Shown: in pieces, positions 15,795 to 25,652 of the stretch | How the letters are laid out: each line of letters opens with the position of its first letter | Numbering within the stretch: the stretch's first letter is position 1 | Assembly: GCA_011391635.1 (NCBI GenBank) | Contig: JAABQD010000003.1 | Coordinates: forward strand, 62,001 to 126,000 | Direction: 5' to 3' | DNA length: 64,000 bases | DNA from: Sulfurimonas sp. | GTDB taxonomy: Bacteria > Campylobacterota > Campylobacteria > Campylobacterales > Sulfurimonadaceae | Notes under the pieces: model-generated | Told to the model about the DNA's origin: nothing | Databases searched by the model: none | Seen by the model: only the letters and a program-made list of their open reading frames with translations | Program-made: the position numbers and the translations under genes

Positions 15795-17624
15795 TCATAG
15801 CTCTTCTAATTGTGTTTCATATCGTTTGAGTATTTCGTCCAAGCTATTTTGTGCAATTTCTAAGAGGTCAAACTTTTTTTCTATCTCATTTTCAATTTTG
15901 GCGATAAGTTGTGAAATTTCCATAATTTTTGAGTTATTGGAGTCGTTGGAAGCTTTCATTAAATCTGCATGATAAATCTCTAACATCTCTTCACTCTCAA
16001 CGATGAAATTTTCAAGTTTTTCTACCTCTTTTTTGAGTGGCGATGTCGCTTTGCTTCTCTCTTGAATGAGCGTGGCTCTGAGTTTTTTATTCTCTTGTTT
16101 ATTGACTTTTGGTATGGATTTGACTTTTTCTTCTGCCTCCTCCTCTTCCCAACCAATTTTTTCTAAAAATAGGTCATAACCACCATCGAAATATTCAGCA
16201 CCATTCTTTGCAAATATAATGAGTCTATCACACACTCTGCGAAGTAACTCTTCAGAGTGCGTAACTATAATAACAGAGCCTTGAAAATTTTGTATAGCCA
16301 TTGTGAGTGCTTCAATGGAGTCCATATCAAGGTGATTGGTTGGCTCATCTAAAAAGAGTAGATTGACATTTCGTGCCAAAATTTGTCCAAGCATCACACG
16401 GCTTTTTTCGCCACCTGAGAGGAGTGAGATGCTCTTTTTCGCACTCTCTCCGCTAAACATCATACCACCACAAATTGCTCGAACGCTGGACTCTGAGAGG
16501 TTTGGATTGCCTATGTAAATCTCATCCATAACGCTGTTTTTTGGGTTGAGGTGTGCAATATTTGTTTGTCCAAAATGAGCATGGGTTGTCGTTGTATGAA
16601 ACTTTACTTCTCCAGTGAGGGCTTTAAGTTCCCCTGCTATTGTATTTAGGAGGGTTGATTTTCCTTTTCCATTTTTTCCGATGATTCCAAGGCACTCTCC
16701 TTTTTGCAGAGCAAAAGAGATATTTTTAAACAGGATATTTTGGGGCGTGTAGCCAAAACTTAAATCTTTGACTTCAAGTAAAACTTTGGCAGGTGTCTCT
16801 TTGAAATTAAAATCAAATTTGAGCGTAGAATCAAAGCCTAAATCCTCTAGTAAATCCATTTTTTCAAGCTGTTTTACCTTCGACTGTGCAAGAGCCGCAG
16901 TGGAAGCTCTTGCTTTATTTCGAGCGATAAAATCTTCTAACTCTTTTACTTTTTTATCTTGATTTATTTTTTGTTTTTCGTACAGCTCTTCGTCCGCTTT
17001 GAGCTGGGCATAAAATTTGTGTGTATCCCCTTGTATGAGATTGAGTGATTTACGAATAATTCCCATCGTATGTGTGGTGACACTATCCATAAAATCTCTA
17101 TCGTGGGTTACTAAAATAATTTCACCCTCAAAAGCTTTCAAAAATGCTCTCAGCCAACGAAGTGAGACGATATCAAGGTAGTTTGTTGGTTCATCTAAGA
17201 GAAGTAAATTTGGTTCAGTTATGAGAAGTTTTGCAAGGTTGATACGGATTTGGTATCCTCCTGAGAAAGAGAGAGGATTCTTTTCTAAATCCTCGTGCGA
17301 AAACCCTAGACCAAAGAGGATTTTTTCCACTTTATAGAGACTAAATTTATCATCATCGCTCAGAGCAAGGGCAACTTCATCTTTGAGTGTTGGTTCACTA
17401 AACTCTAAATGCTGTTTTAAAGCCCCTATTTTGTACCCCTTTGGGATAATTATCTCGCCACTATCGGGACTCTCTTCGCCAAGAATGAGTTTGAAGAGTG
17501 TTGATTTGCCACTCCCATTTCTTCCTACTAAACCTATTTTATTGCCAGAATTTAGTTTGAATGTGAGAGCATTAAAAAGTTCTCCTGTCGTAAAGCTTTT
17601 AGAGATATTGATGAGTTGTATCAT
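15795..17624 (-). CDS. ABC-F family ATPase (Uup/YbiT-like ribosome-associated factor)
   Basis: 609 residues with two ABC domains and no membrane part. Walker A motifs are GRNGSGKST (about residue 36) and GKNGKGKST (about 320). Signature motifs are SFSGGYQIR and LLSGGEKSR, and both Walker B blocks read LLLDEPTN / LFLDEPTN. A charged linker between the domains and a C-terminal coiled coil (about 510-609) fit Uup-like ABC-F proteins, which act on the ribosome E site or on branched DNA structures. The specific subfamily is inferred. A copy of the repeated 10-mer sits just after its stop at 15783. Confidence 0.85.
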   Translation of the reverse strand: MIQLINISKSFTTGELFNALTFKLNSGNKIGLVGRNGSGKSTLFKLILGEESPDSGEIIIPKGYKIGALKQHLEFSEPTLKDEVALALSDDDKFSLYKVEKILFGLGFSHEDLEKNPLSFSGGYQIRINLAKLLITEPNLLLLDEPTNYLDIVSLRWLRAFLKAFEGEIILVTHDRDFMDSVTTHTMGIIRKSLNLIQGDTHKFYAQLKADEELYEKQKINQDKKVKELEDFIARNKARASTAALAQSKVKQLEKMDLLEDLGFDSTLKFDFNFKETPAKVLLEVKDLSFGYTPQNILFKNISFALQKGECLGIIGKNGKGKSTLLNTIAGELKALTGEVKFHTTTTHAHFGQTNIAHLNPKNSVMDEIYIGNPNLSESSVRAICGGMMFSGESAKKSISLLSGGEKSRVMLGQILARNVNLLFLDEPTNHLDMDSIEALTMAIQNFQGSVIIVTHSEELLRRVCDRLIIFAKNGAEYFDGGYDLFLEKIGWEEEEAEEKVKSIPKVNKQENKKLRATLIQERSKATSPLKKEVEKLENFIVESEEMLEIYHADLMKASNDSNNSKIMEISQLIAKIENEIEKKFDLLEIAQNSLDEILKRYETQLEEL

Positions 17625-17734
17625 TGGATTCTTCTTATTGGTTTAAAAATTTTCGTATTATATCAAGTTGTAAAATTTAATGATTAAGATTCATTATTGT
17701 ATCATTTTCAAAATTTAACATGGATGCGTAAAAA

Positions 17735-18547
17735 ATGAGTGAAAATAGTACCTTATCGTTGATTCAAAGTATCGCAAATTCTCAAAAAGAGCTGCTTGTT
17801 CTTTTTAAAGCAGAGGAACATGTTTTGACAAACAATGCTTTTAATGATTTTTTCTGTGTCTCCTCTATGCAAGATTACAATAGTAAATTTGGAGCGATTA
17901 TCAATAACTTTGTTCCGCATCCATCCTATTTTCATAAAGATAAAATTGAAAATGGCGAGAGTTGGTTTGATGCCATTATGAAGCTTGATGATGCAGACCG
18001 TATCGTGAGTATGATGACACCAAGCTATGACTCTTATGCTTTTCATGTGAAGATAGATAGCAGTGTTGAGGATTACCGTATTGTGACATTTGTGGATATT
18101 ACACGCGATTTAATCAAGCGAATTATGATTAAAAACAATGTCAATATTGATATTCCAAGTGGTGCATATGATAAAAAATATTTTTTACAAGTTGCCAAAA
18201 ATTTTGACGATGCAGCTGTTTTTAATGAAAAAATTATCGGGGCTGTTTTAGTAAAAATAGATGAAGATGAAAATCCTGATTTTGCGTACGATGAAGAAGC
18301 ACTTAAAAGGTTTGTGAGTGATTTTAAACATGCTACGCGTCAGGATGATATGCTTGTTCGATGGGATCGAGCAAAATTTTTGCTTATCTATCTTGTGGAC
18401 GGCGTCCTTAGTTCAGAGCAGATGATAAAGAAATTAGAAAATTTGATTCAAAACAGTGCTATGCGAAGTTTGAAATGTAAATTAAGCTCGGCTTTGCAAA
18501 AAGAGGGCGAAAGTATTATCTCTCTTCTTGCACGACTCCAAAGTTAG
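17735..18547 (+). CDS. Degenerate PAS-GGDEF-like protein, probably catalytically inactive
   Basis: 270 residues. The first 130 residues resemble a PAS fold. The rest follows the layout of a GGDEF domain: SGAYDKKYFLQVA at the entry helix, VKIDEDENPDF in the metal-binding loop region, and DDMLVRWDRAKFLLIYLV where an active enzyme would have RYGGEEF. The replacement of the GGEEF signature by WDRAK means it should not make cyclic di-GMP. It may bind a ligand or a partner. Its 3' end overlaps the convergent tex gene by 4 bases. Confidence 0.6.
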   Translation: MSENSTLSLIQSIANSQKELLVLFKAEEHVLTNNAFNDFFCVSSMQDYNSKFGAIINNFVPHPSYFHKDKIENGESWFDAIMKLDDADRIVSMMTPSYDSYAFHVKIDSSVEDYRIVTFVDITRDLIKRIMIKNNVNIDIPSGAYDKKYFLQVAKNFDDAAVFNEKIIGAVLVKIDEDENPDFAYDEEALKRFVSDFKHATRQDDMLVRWDRAKFLLIYLVDGVLSSEQMIKKLENLIQNSAMRSLKCKLSSALQKEGESIISLLARLQS

Positions 18548-20649
18548 AGTAAACTCAAGCCAACTTTTCCTTTTTGGGTATCGACAGAGATGACTTCTAT
18601 TTGTGGAAGATACTGGTTGAGTGAGAGAACTTCAAGTGGGTGTGAAATGCGTGATGCACTCATTTTGGAGATGTGAATCATCCCATCATTTTTGAGTCCG
18701 ATATCCACAAAAGCCCCAAAATCCGTAATATTGCGTACAACTCCAGAGACAAAGCTTCCAACATGGAGCATAGCAATGTCTGTGATGCCATCTTTAAATG
18801 GAATACTTGGTAACTCTTCTCTTGGGTCAAATCCTGGTTTGAGAAGTTCTTTGATGATATCTTTAAGTGTCTCTTTTCCCACATGCCAAGAAGTTGCTAT
18901 TGCATCTACATCAAGTGTGTTTAAATCCAAATTTTCGAGTTTTTTCGCAATTTGATAACTCTCAGGATGGATTCCGCTGTTGTCAAAGATACTTTTTCCA
19001 TCTTTGATGCGAATAAATCCAGCCGCTTGTTCATACGCTTTTTTGCCAAAGCCTTTGACTTTAAGAAGCTCCTCTTTGGTGTGAAAACTTCCATATGCTT
19101 CTCTGTGGGCTATGATATTTTGTGCAACTTTTGCACCCACTCCAGCAACATACGAGAGTAGAGAAATAGATGCGGAGTTGATATCAACGCCTACACGGTT
19201 GACAAGGTCTTGAGTAACATCGGTAAGTTTTTTTTCCAAAAGTTTTTGGTCAACATCGTGTTGGTACTGTCCAATGCCCAAAGATTTTGGGTCAATTTTG
19301 ACAAGTGCTGCCATAGGGTCGCGAAGTCTCTGTGCAATAGAAATAGCACCGCGAATGGTGACATCAAGGTTTGGATACTCCTCAGAAGCAATTTTTGAAG
19401 CAGAATAGACTGATGCACCTGCTTCTGAGACTACAGTGTAATTAAGCCCTGTTTTTTCTTCTGTATTGATACGGGCAAAGAACTCTTGAGTCTCTCGTGA
19501 ACCTGTGCCATTGCCTATGGCGATGCCTGTAATATTATATTTATTGACGAGTTGGAGTATCTTTTGTTTTGAATTTTCATACTCATTTTGTGGCTGGGTT
19601 GGATAGATGAGAGCAGATTCCAAATAAGTTCCATTTGCATCGATAACAGCAAGTTTGCACCCTGATCTAAAAGCAGGGTCAACGCCCAAGAGAACTCTCT
19701 TCGTCACGGGAGGTGTCATGAGAAGTTGATTGAGATTTTTACCGAATACTGTTACTGCAGAGATGTCTGCTTTTTCTTTTAATTCTGCTTGAACCTCTCT
19801 CTCGATAGAAGGAAGTAAAAGGCGTTTGAGTCCATCTTTGTACGCTTCATAAAGCAACTCTTTCGAGCTTGAGGCGTTACGCGGGATTTTGTACTCTCTG
19901 ATATTTGCTTCCACATACTCCAAATCGATACTAATTTTGACAGAGAGTTCTTTCTCTTTGACACCTCGCATGATTGCTAAATAGCGGTGCGATGGCATGT
20001 GGAATATTTTTTCGCTTTTTGCATCTTTAGCACCAAAGTTTTTAAAAGTTCCATTTTCATCAAAGCTTTTTGTTCTTTTTATCTCCAATACTCCATGACG
20101 CATCATTTGATTAAAAATGGCTTCGCGTTCTTTGGGTAAATCAGCATATCTTTCTGCTAAAATATCTTGAGAGCCTTGAATCGCCTCTTCAACGGAGTGA
20201 ACATCTCCTTTGATAAAATTTCTGGCATGTGGAATGAACTCTTCGAGTGAGAGTTTTGCACTTTCTAGCGTATTTGCAAGGGGAGTTAAACCTTTTTCTA
20301 TTGCAGAAGATGCTCGGGAATTTTTTTTCTCTTTAAAGGGTCGAAAAATATCTTCTAAAACTCTGAGGCTTTGTGCTTCATCTATACTTTTTATAAGAGC
20401 AACTGTGAGTGTGGCTCTCTCTTGGATAAGTCTTAGAATCTCCTCTTTTCTTTCTAAAAGTTTTTTGGCACTGAGATAGATGGTCTCAAAGTCACGCAAC
20501 ACTTCATCATCGGCTCCACCTGTCATCTCTTTGCGGTAACGGGCGATAAATGGAATGGTCGCACCTTCATGGAGAAGGTTTAAAATATTTGTAATGTACT
20601 CTTGTTTGAGTCCTGTTTTTTGAATGAGTAAAGAGGTAAGAGCATCCAT
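18544..20649 (-). CDS. tex: Tex-family RNA-binding transcription/quality-control protein
   Basis: 701 residues matching Tex/YhgF throughout: the N-terminal TIPFIARYRKEMTGGADDEVLR helix bundle, a YqgF-like RNase H fold (LLGVDPAFRSGCKLAVID), a helix-hairpin-helix pair (VAGVGAKVAQNIIAHREAYG), and a C-terminal S1 domain (GSFVSGVVRNITDFGAFVDIG, about 625-695). Tex proteins bind nucleic acids in the cytoplasm and interact with RNA polymerase. Two exact copies of the repeated 10-mer and one near-copy lie in the gene. It is followed 3 bases away by the start region of nothing else; the DUF234-type gene is directly upstream. Confidence 0.92.
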   Translation of the reverse strand: MDALTSLLIQKTGLKQEYITNILNLLHEGATIPFIARYRKEMTGGADDEVLRDFETIYLSAKKLLERKEEILRLIQERATLTVALIKSIDEAQSLRVLEDIFRPFKEKKNSRASSAIEKGLTPLANTLESAKLSLEEFIPHARNFIKGDVHSVEEAIQGSQDILAERYADLPKEREAIFNQMMRHGVLEIKRTKSFDENGTFKNFGAKDAKSEKIFHMPSHRYLAIMRGVKEKELSVKISIDLEYVEANIREYKIPRNASSSKELLYEAYKDGLKRLLLPSIEREVQAELKEKADISAVTVFGKNLNQLLMTPPVTKRVLLGVDPAFRSGCKLAVIDANGTYLESALIYPTQPQNEYENSKQKILQLVNKYNITGIAIGNGTGSRETQEFFARINTEEKTGLNYTVVSEAGASVYSASKIASEEYPNLDVTIRGAISIAQRLRDPMAALVKIDPKSLGIGQYQHDVDQKLLEKKLTDVTQDLVNRVGVDINSASISLLSYVAGVGAKVAQNIIAHREAYGSFHTKEELLKVKGFGKKAYEQAAGFIRIKDGKSIFDNSGIHPESYQIAKKLENLDLNTLDVDAIATSWHVGKETLKDIIKELLKPGFDPREELPSIPFKDGITDIAMLHVGSFVSGVVRNITDFGAFVDIGLKNDGMIHISKMSASRISHPLEVLSLNQYLPQIEVISVDTQKGKVGLSLL

Positions 20650-20652
20650 ATC

Positions 20653-21564
20653 TTAATATTTTTTCCCAATGCACTCTATAAAATCTTTTTCACTTAAATC
20701 TTCAACGAGAGCTTTCAAATGTTTGAGTGCATAGAGTTTTAGCTCTTCTCCTTTTTCGCTTTTGAGTTCATTCGAAAAGCCACTTTTTGAAAAAAGTACA
20801 AAAATGTCAGGCGTTAACTCTGCTTTTTCGCATTTTGCTTTGAGCTTTGTGAGTTCACTCTTATTTGCTTTTGCATTGGAGTATTTACATGCTCCAGCTA
20901 CGATTTTGCCAGATTTTGTTTTTGCTAAAATATCTATCTCCACATCTCTATCCCAATAACTACCAATCTCAACAATTGGGTCTTCTTTGAAACTTTTTTT
21001 GAGAAGTTCTTTGGAAAGTTGTTCGTAGATAAGGTCTGAAAAACCACTCTCACGATTTGTAAATCGTTCTTTGACCTCTTTATACTCGCCCTCTTTTATC
21101 CCTTTGAAATAGGGGGAAATGAAAGCAAACCAAAAACGCATAAAAGGAACGGAGAAGTTAAGTTTGTCATCCACTTTTTCATCATTGGGTGGAGCTTCGA
21201 GAGAACTCTCTTGTGTTAAAAAACCCATTTCACGAAGAGATTGTATCGCTTCATCGGCTTCATCTCTTGTAATGCGACCTCGCTTGAGAGCCGAGTGAAT
21301 ACGACGGTCTCCAGAAGCAATACCACTCAAAAATGCATGAATTACTTTATCGCTTTTGGTTACTTTCGTAATATCATTGTGGATGTAAGTGTAATTTTTG
21401 AGAAGTTTACTTTCTATAAGTTCTAGTGGCGTTTTTGAGGTATCCACATGCCAACCCATTCCACCAAAGAGAGTGAAATATTCTATCGCCTCTTCAAGAT
21501 TTTTAGGATTGTTTTGAAAATAAAAAGAGCGAAACTGCTCTAAAAGTGAGGGATATTTTGCCAT
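20653..21564 (-). CDS. DUF234-type protein with PD-(D/E)xK nuclease-like domain, lacking its ATPase half
   Basis: 303 residues. The N-terminal third has a winged-helix look (GRITRDEADEAIQSLREMGFL). The C-terminal part reads IGSYWDRDVEIDILAKT...GACKYSN, matching the D-ExD-x-K arrangement of PD-(D/E)xK folds and the DUF234 tail of the archaeal-type AAA ATPase family. The AAA ATPase domain that normally precedes DUF234 is absent and the frame starts cleanly at ATG, so this is a stand-alone version. Role unknown; DNA binding or cleavage is an inference. It lies 3 bases upstream of tex and may be co-transcribed. Confidence 0.6.
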   Translation of the reverse strand: MAKYPSLLEQFRSFYFQNNPKNLEEAIEYFTLFGGMGWHVDTSKTPLELIESKLLKNYTYIHNDITKVTKSDKVIHAFLSGIASGDRRIHSALKRGRITRDEADEAIQSLREMGFLTQESSLEAPPNDEKVDDKLNFSVPFMRFWFAFISPYFKGIKEGEYKEVKERFTNRESGFSDLIYEQLSKELLKKSFKEDPIVEIGSYWDRDVEIDILAKTKSGKIVAGACKYSNAKANKSELTKLKAKCEKAELTPDIFVLFSKSGFSNELKSEKGEELKLYALKHLKALVEDLSEKDFIECIGKKY

Positions 21565-21615
21565 AATGAAGAACCTTTGTTTATTTTCGTCATTATAACA
21601 AATATATCCATCTAT

Positions 21616-23373
21616 CTAATCATGGTGTACTTCAGGAGCGATATTGGATACATCCATGTGTTCTATATTTTTACCTTTGCCTTCAATACATTGAACAGGA
21701 CAGATAGCTTTTGCTCGGGACATAAGCACAGGAATATAAAAGAGTGATACAAGTGTAGAAGCTATACTTCCAAAGATGAGTGCAATACCGAGTCCACCAA
21801 AAATCGGGTCAGTCGCAAGGAGTAAACTCCCCAAAATAATTGCAACTGCGGTAAGTAAAATAGGCTTTGCTCTTGTTGCTGTGGAGATAGCGATAGCTCT
21901 GTTTTTTTCTACTCCGCTTTCAATGAGCGACATTGTAAAATCTATCAGAAGAAGAGAGCTTCTTGCACTAATTCCCATGAGGGAGATAAATCCAATAAGA
22001 GAAGTCGCTGTGAGAAAGAAGTGAACATCTGTTAATATAAGAGAAATCATATCGGTAATAAAATGTCCAATAATAACTCCAATGATGGATAAAAAGCTTC
22101 CAATCAAAACAATTCCACTTAAGGCAAAAGATTTATAATAGACAACCATCAAAAGAAACATGAGAACAAGTGCAGATATAAATGCACCACCTAAATCTCT
22201 AAAGGTATCTAACGAGACCTTCATCTCTCCATCCCATCGCACTAAAACTTTCTCTTTTGTCTCTTTGTGTGTGAGTGCAAGATCAAACATATAGGTACTC
22301 ATTCCTGTGAGTCTCTCAATATCAAAGTCTCTGGAGAGCTTTGCTATCATACTTTCTCTTGCATCCATAAGTGGATACACTTGAGAAACAAGATCACATT
22401 CTGCGGTGATTGAAACCATATTTCTCATATTTTTTTTGAAAATTGTTGGATCTGCAATAGTAGGTCTGACATCTACGACCTCTTTCATAGGAACCATAAC
22501 ACCCATCATATTGAGAAGTTTAAGTCTTGAGAGTTTGAGTTCTAGTTCTTCTCTTGAAGCTTCTTCAAGTGTTCTTGTCTCATCTGTAAGGCTCACAAAA
22601 ATAGGGATTTGGTCTTGTTGCAAACCTGAATTTTTTATAGCTACAACATTTCCTTTAAATGCCAAATAGAGAGTATTACTTACATGTTCTACATTTAAAT
22701 TACTTGCTATAATTTTTTCTACATTGGGAACAATCTCATATTTTGTATAAACATCATCTTGCATAACATCAATATCTACAAGTCCTTCTGTTTCTTGTAA
22801 AGACTCTTTTACAATTTTTGAAGTTTCTCTTAAGAGTAAATTACTTTTTCCAAAAAGGTTGACTTCTATAGTTGCAAATGTTGGTGGACCTGATGGCATT
22901 TCAACAAATTTGACAGTTGCTCCTGGATAGATACTTTCACAATTTTTTTGAATAATTGGTCGAATTCTGTGAACCATCATATAGGATGCTTCATCGCGTC
23001 CATGTTTATCTGTCAAATTGACGACAATTTCAGCTTGATTTTTGAGGCTTTTAAAGCCACTTCCTTTGACAAGTCCTGCATAATCTAGAGGAGCACCTTG
23101 ACCCAAAAACATTTCTATATCTAGAATCTCTTTTTCTTTGCGTAAATTATCTGTAACACACTCAACAACTTCTTGTGTTTGGTTTATAGTGCTATTAGTC
23201 GCTGTATCTACATAGATACTGAAGGTATTGGCACTTTTGCCTGGAAGCATTTTTGCTAATACTATTCTGGTCGGTATCATCATAAGCGAGAAGACTAAAA
23301 GACCAAGAACAATGAAACCAATCTTTCTTTGTTCTTTTCTATCACTCGCAATTTTATATATATACTCTTCCAT
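21616..23373 (-). CDS. RND-family exporter, C-terminal half as a separate protein
   Basis: 585 residues that correspond to the second pseudo-symmetric half of an AcrB/CusA-type RND permease: TM7 (IGFIVLGLLVFSLMMIP) at the N-terminus, a large periplasmic loop (about 45-400), then TM8-TM12 (for example SLIGFISLMGISARSSLLLIDF). The upstream gene encodes the first half in the same reading frame, separated only by a TAG codon and one Ile codon before this ATG. A ribosome site (AAAGGA) lies about 12 bases before the ATG, so separate translation is possible. No outer-membrane or adaptor gene is adjacent. Substrate unknown. Confidence 0.8.
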   Translation of the reverse strand: MEEYIYKIASDRKEQRKIGFIVLGLLVFSLMMIPTRIVLAKMLPGKSANTFSIYVDTATNSTINQTQEVVECVTDNLRKEKEILDIEMFLGQGAPLDYAGLVKGSGFKSLKNQAEIVVNLTDKHGRDEASYMMVHRIRPIIQKNCESIYPGATVKFVEMPSGPPTFATIEVNLFGKSNLLLRETSKIVKESLQETEGLVDIDVMQDDVYTKYEIVPNVEKIIASNLNVEHVSNTLYLAFKGNVVAIKNSGLQQDQIPIFVSLTDETRTLEEASREELELKLSRLKLLNMMGVMVPMKEVVDVRPTIADPTIFKKNMRNMVSITAECDLVSQVYPLMDARESMIAKLSRDFDIERLTGMSTYMFDLALTHKETKEKVLVRWDGEMKVSLDTFRDLGGAFISALVLMFLLMVVYYKSFALSGIVLIGSFLSIIGVIIGHFITDMISLILTDVHFFLTATSLIGFISLMGISARSSLLLIDFTMSLIESGVEKNRAIAISTATRAKPILLTAVAIILGSLLLATDPIFGGLGIALIFGSIASTLVSLFYIPVLMSRAKAICPVQCIEGKGKNIEHMDVSNIAPEVHHD

Positions 23374-23376
23374 AAT

Positions 23377-24951
23377 CTAATGATGTCCTTTCACTTGTTT
23401 TACAAACTTTTTCGCTAAGTAAGGAGTAAAAACATAGGCGACAAAAAGCGATACAGCCAAAGCAACGGGAACATTGAGAGGGATTGGGAGCATAAACTGT
23501 CCCATCATCCCACCGACAAAAGCCATAGGTATCATTGTAAGCATAATTGCGATTGTTGCTATATTTGTTGATGGACCTATCTCATCTGTGGCTTCAATGA
23601 TTATTTGGTCAAAATCTTTATGTTCAGACTCTTTGAGATGCATTCGTCTGTGAATATTTTCAATAACAATAATAGCATCATCCACGATAAGTCCAAGACT
23701 CAGCAAGAAGGCAAATAGGGTAATCCTGTTGATGGTTTGGTCGGTCATCAGTGCTATAAAAAGTGTTGTAGCCAAAATCATAGGAACAGCAATAGTTACA
23801 ACAAGAGACTCTCTCCATCCTAAAAAAGGAATAAGAATCAAAGAGATAATTGCGATAGTAAGTACGAGGTGATGCACCAGTTCATTCACTGCTTCATTGG
23901 CTCTTTCTCCGTAATTTCTTGTGATAATATAACCTAAACCATTTTTACTTAACTCTTCTTCATTTTCTTTGAGTGTTTCTATAACTTTTTCTGCAAGATG
24001 GACAGCATTGGTACCTTTGAGCTTGGAGATGGTCATTGTAACTTGATCTTGAGATTCACTAAAAGGAGCATTCTCTTCTTGATAACTGACAAATGCTTCT
24101 TGATAGTTTTGAATATCATAATAATATTTTATTTCGGCTATGTCTTTGAGATAAATAAGCGAGTCCATATATTTGGCAATAATGAGATTTTGAAGATCTT
24201 CTATATTGTTAATAGCATTTTTGACCCCAAAAACGATTAATCGATTCTCTTTTGTTGGCAAATCAATTTCTGGAGAGTTTTTTGCAATAGCTTGTATGGA
24301 TTGGACAACTTGACCGATGGAGATGTGATATCCTGAGAGTTTATCAAGATCTAAAAGAACATTAAACTGTGGTTTTTTTGCACCTTTGAGTGTTGTTTTT
24401 GAAATATGTTCGATTGAATTTATCTCTTGTTGAATATCTTTAATTTGTTTGTATAAAACAATATGGTCAATGCCTTTTTCCTCTTTTTTATAAAAAGCAA
24501 CAGTGACAATAGGGACATCAATATCAATATCAAATGGCTTAACAAGTGGCATCATCGCTCCACCTGGAAGTGAATCCATATTTTGCATTACTTTATCGTA
24601 AAGCTTTAGGTTGGATGACTCTCTATCTTCCCCGATTTCATACTGGACATTTATAATACCTGCATTGTGCATCGCCATAGAGTAGATATCTTTGATACCC
24701 TTAATTTCACTAATTTTTCTTTCGAGAGGTTTTAAAATGGCATTGTTAATCTCATCAGGTGACGCTCCTGGCATAGGAACAATGATAGAACCACCACTTA
24801 CAGCAATTTGAGGATCTTCTTCTCTTGGCATGACAAGTAAGGAGATATATCCTAGTGCAAGAATAGAAAATGCGAGGATAGCAGTCAGCGGATTATTAAG
24901 AAAAGCTTTTGCTAAGTATCCTGCAATATTGTTAATCTTGTAAGGCTTCAT
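23377..24951 (-). CDS. RND-family exporter, N-terminal half as a separate protein
   Basis: 524 residues: TM1 (about 18-37), the first periplasmic loop (about 40-355, with MPREEDPQIAVSGGSIIVPMPGASPDEI), and TM2-TM6, including the proton-relay helix segment SLGLIVDDAIIVIENIHRR with its paired aspartates. It ends at an in-frame TAG exactly at the domain boundary where TM7 would begin. RND pumps use the proton gradient to export drugs, metals or lipids across the envelope. Its start overlaps the preceding gene by 4 bases. The two halves would need to assemble to give one functional protomer. Confidence 0.8.
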   Translation of the reverse strand: MKPYKINNIAGYLAKAFLNNPLTAILAFSILALGYISLLVMPREEDPQIAVSGGSIIVPMPGASPDEINNAILKPLERKISEIKGIKDIYSMAMHNAGIINVQYEIGEDRESSNLKLYDKVMQNMDSLPGGAMMPLVKPFDIDIDVPIVTVAFYKKEEKGIDHIVLYKQIKDIQQEINSIEHISKTTLKGAKKPQFNVLLDLDKLSGYHISIGQVVQSIQAIAKNSPEIDLPTKENRLIVFGVKNAINNIEDLQNLIIAKYMDSLIYLKDIAEIKYYYDIQNYQEAFVSYQEENAPFSESQDQVTMTISKLKGTNAVHLAEKVIETLKENEEELSKNGLGYIITRNYGERANEAVNELVHHLVLTIAIISLILIPFLGWRESLVVTIAVPMILATTLFIALMTDQTINRITLFAFLLSLGLIVDDAIIVIENIHRRMHLKESEHKDFDQIIIEATDEIGPSTNIATIAIMLTMIPMAFVGGMMGQFMLPIPLNVPVALAVSLFVAYVFTPYLAKKFVKQVKGHH

Positions 24952-25652
24952 TTGATTCCTGCATAGGTACTATGTGCATTTTTAAGGGCATTCACAATTT
25001 CTTTAATATCGCTTTCTTCTAGTAATACATCCGTAGCGTTGCCATCTATATTTTTGAGAAACTGACTCTCTTTTTGTCCAACACCAAGAAGTGTAATATT
25101 TGTTACAAGCCAGTCGCTTCGTCTGAGTTTTGTACGGTCAATCACAGTATTGACAAATTCAGCTCTGTTAGTAAATAGTTGTTCTTGAAGTTTTGTTAAA
25201 TTTTGGTGTTGATAATCATCGAGTCCATATCCTTGGAGTTTATTAACCATATATGGAGTTACTTTGTAGTGTGATGGGAGTTTAGTGAATCTTTTGGATT
25301 GGAATTGAGCAACTTTTTCATTGTCAAAAAGCATGTAAGCATTGATTTGGATATCATAAAAATCACTTGTTTTGCTTAAATCTAAAATTTTTTCTATTTT
25401 TTCTATCTCTTCTTCATTAAGATGCGTTGAATACTTACGATGTAATTCTCTCTCTTCATCTTGAGAAAGAGTTGCAATATAATCCACTCTCTCTTGAATA
25501 TATTTCACATTTGTTAAATTTATTTTACTTTTTTCATACTCATAAAAGTTTGTTGATTTTTGATTTATACTTTTTAAGAAAAACAACCCCACCACTAAAA
25601 CTACTAAAATTAAGAACAATAACAATAATTTAGCATTTTCCACATGTTTCAT
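24948..25652 (-). CDS. Membrane-anchored periplasmic protein of the split RND operon
   Basis: 234 residues with one N-terminal membrane helix (about 8-26, LLLLFLILVVLVVGLFFL) and a helical, charged periplasmic part. It does not show the lipoyl/barrel-sandwich motifs of RND adaptor proteins, and I do not recognise the family. The ATGA overlap with the N-half of the RND pump indicates coupled expression, so it probably belongs to the exporter, perhaps as an unusual adaptor. It is the first gene of the operon; the 235 bases upstream are very AT-rich and divergent to the MORN-type gene. Confidence 0.6.
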   Translation of the reverse strand: MKHVENAKLLLLFLILVVLVVGLFFLKSINQKSTNFYEYEKSKINLTNVKYIQERVDYIATLSQDEERELHRKYSTHLNEEEIEKIEKILDLSKTSDFYDIQINAYMLFDNEKVAQFQSKRFTKLPSHYKVTPYMVNKLQGYGLDDYQHQNLTKLQEQLFTNRAEFVNTVIDRTKLRRSDWLVTNITLLGVGQKESQFLKNIDGNATDVLLEESDIKEIVNALKNAHSTYAGIK

